Positions 57,382 through 64,000 of a stretch of 64,000 nt of DNA are shown here, in pieces; position 1 is the first letter of the stretch, and every line of letters begins with the position of its first letter. The stretch is from Tenebrio molitor (lineage: Eukaryota > Arthropoda > Insecta > Coleoptera > Tenebrionidae). Location of the stretch: the NCBI RefSeq assembly GCF_963966145.1, contig NC_091047.1, positions 25,978,001 through 26,042,000 of the forward strand. The letters are read 5' to 3'. Below the pieces are notes generated by a model. The model saw nothing but the letters and a program-made list of their open reading frames with translations, did not search any database and was not told the DNA's origin. Position numbers and translations under genes: made by a program.

Positions 57382-60300
57382 CTGCAACAGAAGAAAGGAA
57401 TGTTAATTGGAATCGCGCTTATCAGGGCAGGACTGGATTGTTCTCTTTAATTGAACTTATTGTATTCATTATGTACAGTGGGTTGGTGAAATAGTAAAAT
57501 TATAAAAGTGGTTTTCCTTTTTTTATTCTTTGAAGTCAAAGCATATTAATATAAAAATTAATTTTGATGATAATCAAATTAAGATGTGCCTTCCATGAAG
57601 GAAATGAGTTTTCCAATGTTTAAAATATTCTGTTCATAATTCACCCTCCTCGCATGATAGTAAACTAGAGAGCTTTTTCCTCCGAGCGGTCGGTATCTTG
57701 TGTGACAACAAAAAGCAACTTCGGCACGGAATTTTAATTGAAATTGTTTTGGGTCAGTCCGAACCGAAAGTTTTCCCCTTTTTCCGGCGTGTCTGCGTAT
57801 GTAAAAAAATGTGTCGGCAATAAATTTCGGCTATTTCCAAATCTTTCCTTTATACACATGAGAGATTCCGGCCGTTAAAAAGCTTCGCTGTTAAGTTTCC
57901 ATCGGAATATAGGCAAACAAAATAGAAAAGCTATAAAAGCCCGGGTGTGATGTTCCATAAAGTACCGTCATGAAGTGCAGAGGGGGTGTTTGGGAGAAAT
58001 TTCAGATATCATAAACTGGCCGAGAGTCGTATGGGCTGGCCGCAGAATTGCGTATTTTTACTACACCACTCGGTCGATGGATATTTTGCCTGTTTTATAT
58101 TCGAACCGGTCCCTATTGAAATTCGACTGGAGTTGTTTGGAGGTTAAACCTGAATATTTCCGAGACTTAGGGAGGGTCTGCCTCGCACCAAGATTTAAAT
58201 GCGGGGCCATTGATGGAAAAGTTATATTTTGGATTACAATAAAATAAAACTCGTTCCTGATACGGCGTTTTCCTGCTAAAGTTTTCCTCTATATCTTGAA
58301 CGGTAATAAATATACAACCGAACCACCAAGAATAGTTAATGAAACTTTAAGAAATAGTTCATCCTTACAAATGCATGTACTTTTTGTTTCAGTTTTCAGT
58401 CAAACCAAACGGGTGACAAATAATTCTAGGAAAAATATTATGATGACCAAATTAGCTTCTCTTTCTTTCCGCTTGAACTAACGACATAATTATTTTTTGT
58501 TCAGTTTACTTGATGCTTAATATTACCAGATCTTCTGCCTGTTACTTGAAGACTATTTTTATTGTTGTTAGCTAGTCCAAAATATTACCAATTATAACTT
58601 ATAGACAATTCTTTCATGTTAACTCGCTTCTAAATTTCACATTATATTAATTATTATTAATTGACACATTAATGGAGGATCAAATTTAATTTTTCTCTTC
58701 CAAATAAGTATAATTTTGTCACTCTTATTTTACTTACTTCCAATGATAATTCTTTCACAAATTTAACACTTTCCTTGTTTACAATTTCTTGGAATTTTCT
58801 ATTAACCTTGTCTTTAAATTTTATATTTTTTATTGTTATTGGCCACTAATATTTTTGAATTTTTATTTATTTTTCAAAGAAAAAATTTACCTTTAATAAA
58901 ACGAAATAACGAAAGTACACCCACCAGCAGAAAAAGCGGAACACCATTATTATTTAAAAATTTATTTTTACTAATATTATTGAACCTTCAAGAGTTAATA
59001 ATATTGCAACAAGAGACAGGTGTCTTAAAATTTATAAGTTTGAAAATTGTTATTTTTCTGGTTACGACAAAAGAAAATAAATGAATTAATGTCCGATTTT
59101 TTTTTTGTGAACCGCTTGAAGATAAAATAGTATATATCATTCAAACCAGAAGGTATTTTTGTGCTTCACCCAGTTGCGATCTCGAATTCGTCTCGGACTT
59201 AGCCATAAAAAGACGCACTTCTGCTTTTAATGATGTAATCTCGTATTATTCCTTTTCGAGAGGATTTCCCTTACTATTTCAACGTGGAAACGCTGCAAGC
59301 ATTCGGGGCACTTTTCTAGATTCCGCATTATTATCGGAAATTTTTGTATTGTAAACCAAAAATGTTATGTACTTTTATATAATTTTTTAATATACAATTT
59401 GTAGTGTTTTTTTGCACTTGATTAAAGTCATAGTGAAAGAATTTTTTTTCTAGTTTTTTCACATTACTAATTATCTACTCTACACAATGGTTAAGATTTG
59501 ATTTAGCCTCAAACAAAAATTTTTCTTTACTTTTCACTATGTTACTAATTTCTTTCTTAGGAACACGCAGATTTTTATAAAAAAAATTTCTACTCATCTA
59601 AGAATATTGAACTGCATTTTTTCCATTCTCTTTTAGATTTACATTTCTTTTGATCACTATTTAAGACGTTTAGTGATATTAGTAAATTAATTTATACATC
59701 TTGCATATTTTCCTAAACCCTGACTACATGCAAATTTTTTATTAGACCTTTTTATGTTCTGTTGTATTGTATAGTTTCCCGAGCGTCTATAATAAATTCC
59801 ATTTACCCATCCAGTGTCTTCTAATGAAATTTCTTAGATTCCATAATTTATGCGAGTAATAAATTTTCTCTTACCTTTGCATATGAATTTCCGTTCTGTA
59901 CGCTATTAAAATTAAAATTCTAGTTCATATAGATTTAAGCAAATTAAAATTTTTCTGCACAGTTTATTAAGTATTTCTGTATCATAGTTTACTTTTTTAT
60001 CCTTAAAAAAAGTTGAACCTACAAGAATAATAATTTTTATTTTTTTGTTTGTAATTATTGTTTCCAAATAATTATAATTTTATTTTTGTTGCATGTTTGC
60101 AGTGCCAAAAAATAAATTTTATTTTTTTATTATCAATGTTGTCATTAGCATTATTCATATAAGATGACGAGCCTGACCAGGTTAAAATGCAACCCAAAAT
60201 ACATTTTACAAAGCACGCATTGTGTTTTGATATTTAAAAATTATATTAGGAATCCAAGAAGGTATTCTATTAGTTTGAAAGGTACAGGGATATTATACAT

Positions 60301-60546
60301 GATTGTAGTCGAAGTAGGCCATGCCCATGTTATGAAATTTTTGCCGCTTTCATGTGAGCTGTCAATTTTTTGAGTAAAATGTGCGGTGGTTTATTTTATT
60401 TATTTTCTTTAAATTAACGATTGAATAAAAAAATACTGAGTTGTATTGCAACCAATTCTAAAAATATTGAGTTGTTTTGCACCCAATTTGACTCCTGTGT
60501 GTGAACCGTGTGTACTCACTTATTCACATCATTTTGATGTTTTTTA
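57382..60546. other. No gene recognised
   Basis: The segment 57640-58260 is GC-richer with a 90-codon frame (57975-58247) that matches nothing I know. The rest, to 60546, is very AT-rich. I could not find the signal-peptide exon expected upstream of the Ig exon. Confidence 0.4.
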
Positions 60547-61914
60547 TACAGGTGTCCCAGAACTCGCGCCCCAGAGAAAACAGACAAATGCCGACAACAA
60601 TCTCGATTCTAAAAATGCAAACGAAGAACAATGAATGGCTTGCATAAGAGAGTTGTGATACATCTAAGATCCACCAATTCCAGAAAGGGAACTCTGAGGT
60701 GTTAATGTGAATAAAATCGGTTGCTAAGTTTATAAATTGTCACAATTAAATAATGTCAGAATGACATGTCCGCTAAAGTGTCAACATCAACATGTTAGGT
60801 TAAGGCAGATGTCATTCAAGATGTCACATTCGCCATCGATCACATGAATCTATGTGTTTTTATTTTTTTAAATAAAACAACAACTGGCGGTTCTAAAAAC
60901 AACCTTGTTTATTCTAACGCACGTGAGTTTATCGTACAAAACAGGAAGAAAAGGTATAACACAAGCCAAAAGGGATTATGAAACGAAAAATAAATACAAT
61001 CAGAGGAAGTGCTCAAAGTGGCCACCATTCATTTGCAGGCATAACCATGCCAGTCGCAAAAGATTTAGTTTAGAATTCGTAACCATTTCAGGAGTAATTG
61101 TGGCAAAAGCTTCCTGAACGCAACTTTTGAATTGTTCTCCTGTAGCAATAAGGCAATAGGACCGCACAGGCCAGTGTCGTGGACCACCACAACGTATCAA
61201 TCGATGAGGATACTGTTGATCCAAAATTTCTCGAACTTGTCTACTGAAGTGTGGTAGTGCGCTGTCGTGTTGAAACTAGCCGGTAGCACAAAAAAGAAGT
61301 GGAATGTCTTCAAGCAAATTGGGAAGTTCTGCGTTCAAAAATTCTCCATTCAAAATTCTGGGTGAATGTCTGGCGCTTACCGTGCAGCAAATTCAAAAGA
61401 TCCTACCTAAAGAGGGAAATTAGCTGACATGTAAACTAATTTCTATTGAAGACATACCACACGATTCCCTAATAGACCAACCCACAAATTTATATAAAAT
61501 CCTTGCTGAAATGCTCTTGAAAATAGAGCATGTGGATTTACTTCATTTCCACATTCTCCGTAAATTATCAACATTTCTACATAATCCGCTGCAGAATACA
61601 TGATAAAAGAGCACGGTTGACCACGACGGCGGTACTAAAGCGATTTGAAGTGATTTTAATGGAATTTTGACACTGACGTTTCTCAAAAGTTTCATAGATG
61701 GTCAGTTTATTGAAAACGTAATAAAATATGCAACCTAGCAACAATTACGGAAAATAGACCTGGATGGCCTAAAATGCTTTGATTGGTCGAATTAAACTGT
61801 TCTTTTCTTGAATACCGTTCAAGATAGAAAAAAATTTCATTGGGATTATTTATTTGTTCTTTTATGAAGATTTCCGCTTTTTTCTCTGGGGCGCGAGTTC
61901 TGGGACACCGTGTA
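60547..61914 (-). mobile_element. 1.37-kb mariner-type element, both ends present
   Basis: Ends: TACAGGTGTCCCAGAACTCG then CGCCCCAGAGAAAA on the left, and the complement, with one extra base, on the right (GTTCTGGGACACCGTGTA). TA lies at each tip. The length fits a full mariner-type transposon. The transposase inside is decayed. Confidence 0.92.
61000..61640 (-). pseudogene. Tc1/mariner-superfamily transposase, decayed
   Basis: Minus-strand pieces appear in the order expected of a transposase. An N-terminal piece near 61620-61540 has a YGECGNEVN segment. Then comes a large gap, and near 61350-61290 a frame reads GEFLNAELPNLLEDIPLLF. After a stop come FQHDSALPHFSRQVREILDQ (second catalytic Asp in QHDSA, near 61265) and CGGPRHWPVRS (near 61200-61150). 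The following segment that should carry the third acidic residue is deleted. The C-terminus is TITPEMVTNSKLNLL and ends NGGHFEHFL at 61000-61030. Stops and deletions make it non-functional. Confidence 0.85.
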
Positions 61915-63579
61915 TACTCATTACTTTTGTGATTTTAATTGCTTATTATTGTTATCTATAGTGAGTGTTATCTGAAAAAAAGTTGGCTATCGTAGGTAGG
62001 TATGTCAAACAATAGATGTCAAAAAAAAAATCGAATCAGATGGTGTTGTAGTATTTTCAGAAATATTTCAGTTGATGTGTCATTTATTCAAATCGAATAA
62101 AACATCCCAGTATATTTAATATAATTAATTTAAATTGAAATTTATCTGCATAACAGGGAATTTTGATATTTGCATAAATGTAATGTTTTACTATTGTTTA
62201 TGTAATTCAATTTGGGACATAATTAATTAAATGAATTGATAATTAATTTTAAATATTTAATACTCGTTATATGCTTATAACACATTACAATAATGAAGAG
62301 ATTTATTAAGAATTCAAATCCATGTTAATTGTGAGCCACATTGATTAATAATTTCCTTTCCGCCGTTGCAGATCCAGTTCGATATAATTTAGACTTTTCG
62401 CGGCTACTTTTCTCCCCCAATAAATTGCATTTTTTATCTAAATCATCCCCGCGCGAAAAACGCCCAAATCGCTGTTCCAATTAAGCCATTTTTCGGGTTC
62501 GCTTTCCCCGTTCGAAAGCGACGAGGGGTGAATCCATCTATTGACTTTCGATTCCTTTATCCGAAATGAGATAGATCTCGGCGGATAGTATTCCAAAGTT
62601 TGCAAAAAACATATAGGGAGACACTTTCCCCAATACGTAAATATACTGACTACGATTGGAAGTAAAGAAAGAAACGAGATACAAGGGTGAAATGTTTAAG
62701 GTCCCCAGGCAATGAACGAGGATCATGGCCTGCTTGAAATATACTTTCTTTTATGAAGTCCCTGTCGAACTTGTGTATGCCCATTGCTGTATTTTTCTGT
62801 CTTTTCTTCTAACCCCAACGGTTGTTAGAATCCTTCCGTCCTGAATTATTTAGTGTTTTCATTTTATTTCGCCGTCGTTGCTGCGAACGCGATTTATTCG
62901 CTCCCTCCAGCCCCACCTCCTCGAATTAGAACACTTATTAGAACACCCCCGTTTATTTTCACCTAACGGTGGTGAGTTAATGGTTGCTGCGGTCTGCGAA
63001 TCGACTGCTACTAAGATGTGTACAGTTCCGATATCGGAGATATTGAATATTTGGTTGTATCATGTTCCCGAATTGGCCTGAAAGTTCGGGGCTTTGTTTT
63101 ATATGTAGGGGAGAAACAAATTTAGATTGGTTTTCTCAAAAGAATATAGTTTAGCAATATTTCGCTTCACAAAGTCAATTTCGGAGTTGCAAAACAAATT
63201 ACATTTGTGATACAGTTTGACAGTTTGCTGAATATACACCAGGATTTGGTGAATGTTCATGAATCAATTGTATCGGAATCAGATCGGAATCTGTATCTAT
63301 TAAAGTGTTAAACTTTTCAATCGCGATATTTAAAAAATTAATAAACAGTTCCAAATAAACATCTCTTTGCATTCTAGCCAAATTAAATACTTGAGTTACG
63401 CTATTACATGCTGAAAGAAGAATAATGACGAAATTTGAGCACAATTTAATCTAATCAGTTTATTATTAATTAAATATGAGACTAATTGAAACTTCCATTA
63501 ACATTGTCATTTAATCATTTTACCTTAAAAGTAAATTGATCCTCGTAAATGACATTTAGATACAAAATTGTAATGTACA
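61915..63579. other. No gene recognised
   Basis: AT-rich with a GC-richer patch at 62380-63080. It contains short frames without family features. Confidence 0.4.
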
Positions 63580-64000
63580 TACCGGGTGTATTATGAAAAA
63601 CCTTTGGTGCTATAACTTCCTTATTTTTTATCCGATTTTAACAAATGATACGTCAAACAAAATCGTTTTAGAAACACTATAGCCCGACATGCTATGATTT
63701 TTTTTTAACATTATATTTTTTGACAGACCACAGCTAACTTTGTTTTTTTAAGTTGCACTGTATATTTTTTTATCTTTATTCTGATAGATGTTTATCTTCT
63801 GAATACACAAACATTAAAATAAAAAATCAAAAATTTGTTTTTAATAAAAAAAATATAGAATTTCCAAAAATCCATCTTCCACTGACGCCCATTGCGGCGT
63901 TTAATAAAAATTCTGGTGGTATTTGTTCACTTACTGCTACGATTCTTTGTATTAAATCATCTGTGTTATCGGCCGGAGTCAAATAGACGTTGTCTTGAAT
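63580..64000 (-). mobile_element. Mariner-type element cut by the window edge
   Basis: The end TACCGGGTGTATTATGAAAA at 63580 is followed by about 240 bp of non-coding sequence and then a transposase C-terminus that runs off the right edge. By analogy with the element at 60547-61914, the missing part should be about 1 kb. Confidence 0.75.
63827..64000 (-). pseudogene. Transposase C-terminus, partial at window edge
   Basis: The minus strand is open for 57 codons to a stop at 63827-63829: IQDNVYLTPADNTDDLIQRI then VAVSEQIPPEFLLNAAMGVS. It closely follows the end of mariner-type transposases (N-L-x-x-L-x-x-R-I, then a helix before the last Arg/Trp residues). The terminal residues (about the last 14) do not look like the usual NGxHFEH ending, so a frameshift near the end is likely. 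Whether the rest is intact cannot be seen. I enter it as a pseudogene with reserve. Confidence 0.65.

Overview
This window is AT-rich animal DNA, almost certainly from an insect. The support is short introns of about 50-70 bp with GT...AG ends, an exon of a Sidestep-type immunoglobulin receptor, and a dense mix of insect-type transposons. A beetle is my guess, not something I can prove. I see no prokaryotic features, rRNA, CRISPR array or full-length host gene. Most of the window looks like intron or intergenic DNA filled with mobile elements.

Layout. 1-7000: AT-rich DNA with one copy of a four-copy MITE family (2573-2760) and several fold-back palindromes. 7040-10000: a decayed Crypton-type tyrosine recombinase (minus), a 16-bp tandem array, and a decayed Jockey-like LINE (minus). 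10000-23000: mostly featureless, slightly more GC-rich DNA with palindromes. At 17890-18681 a TIR-bounded segment carries a promoter-like region and a small spliced ORF. 23021-28453: a three-level nest, in which a small TA-flanked element is split by a hAT transposon and the hAT is split by a 2.3-kb LTR-like insertion. 37891-40595: a second, uninterrupted copy of the same hAT with an apparently intact five-exon transposase. 41000-46650: a pile-up of a SINE-like tRNA-derived promoter, a mariner-type transposase relic and several MITEs, partly enclosed by one matching pair of terminal repeats. 50900-55800: a hairpin element, an element with a mariner-type relic, a Tc1 pseudogene, a Crypton pseudogene and a 715-bp long-TIR element. 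57246-57381 (minus): the one convincing host exon, an Ig domain half of a Sidestep-like receptor. 60547-61914 and 63580-64000: two more Tc1/mariner-superfamily elements, the last cut by the window edge.

How the parts relate. The two hAT copies differ at only a few bases. Each has its own perfect 8-bp target duplication, so the family moved recently. Copy 2 could be the autonomous source. Copy 1 has lost the intron 2 splice donor and carries the LTR-like insertion in its 5' non-coding part. The many TA-flanked MITEs with TACMGGGTG-like ends fit mobilisation by Tc1/mariner-type transposases, of which only broken remnants are visible here.

The most unusual signal is a set of long imperfect palindromes. 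Their stem sequences are unrelated and their tips are CG-rich. At least six are followed, in a fixed orientation, by a shared motif close to TAAATAACTATTA. I do not recognise this as a named element class.
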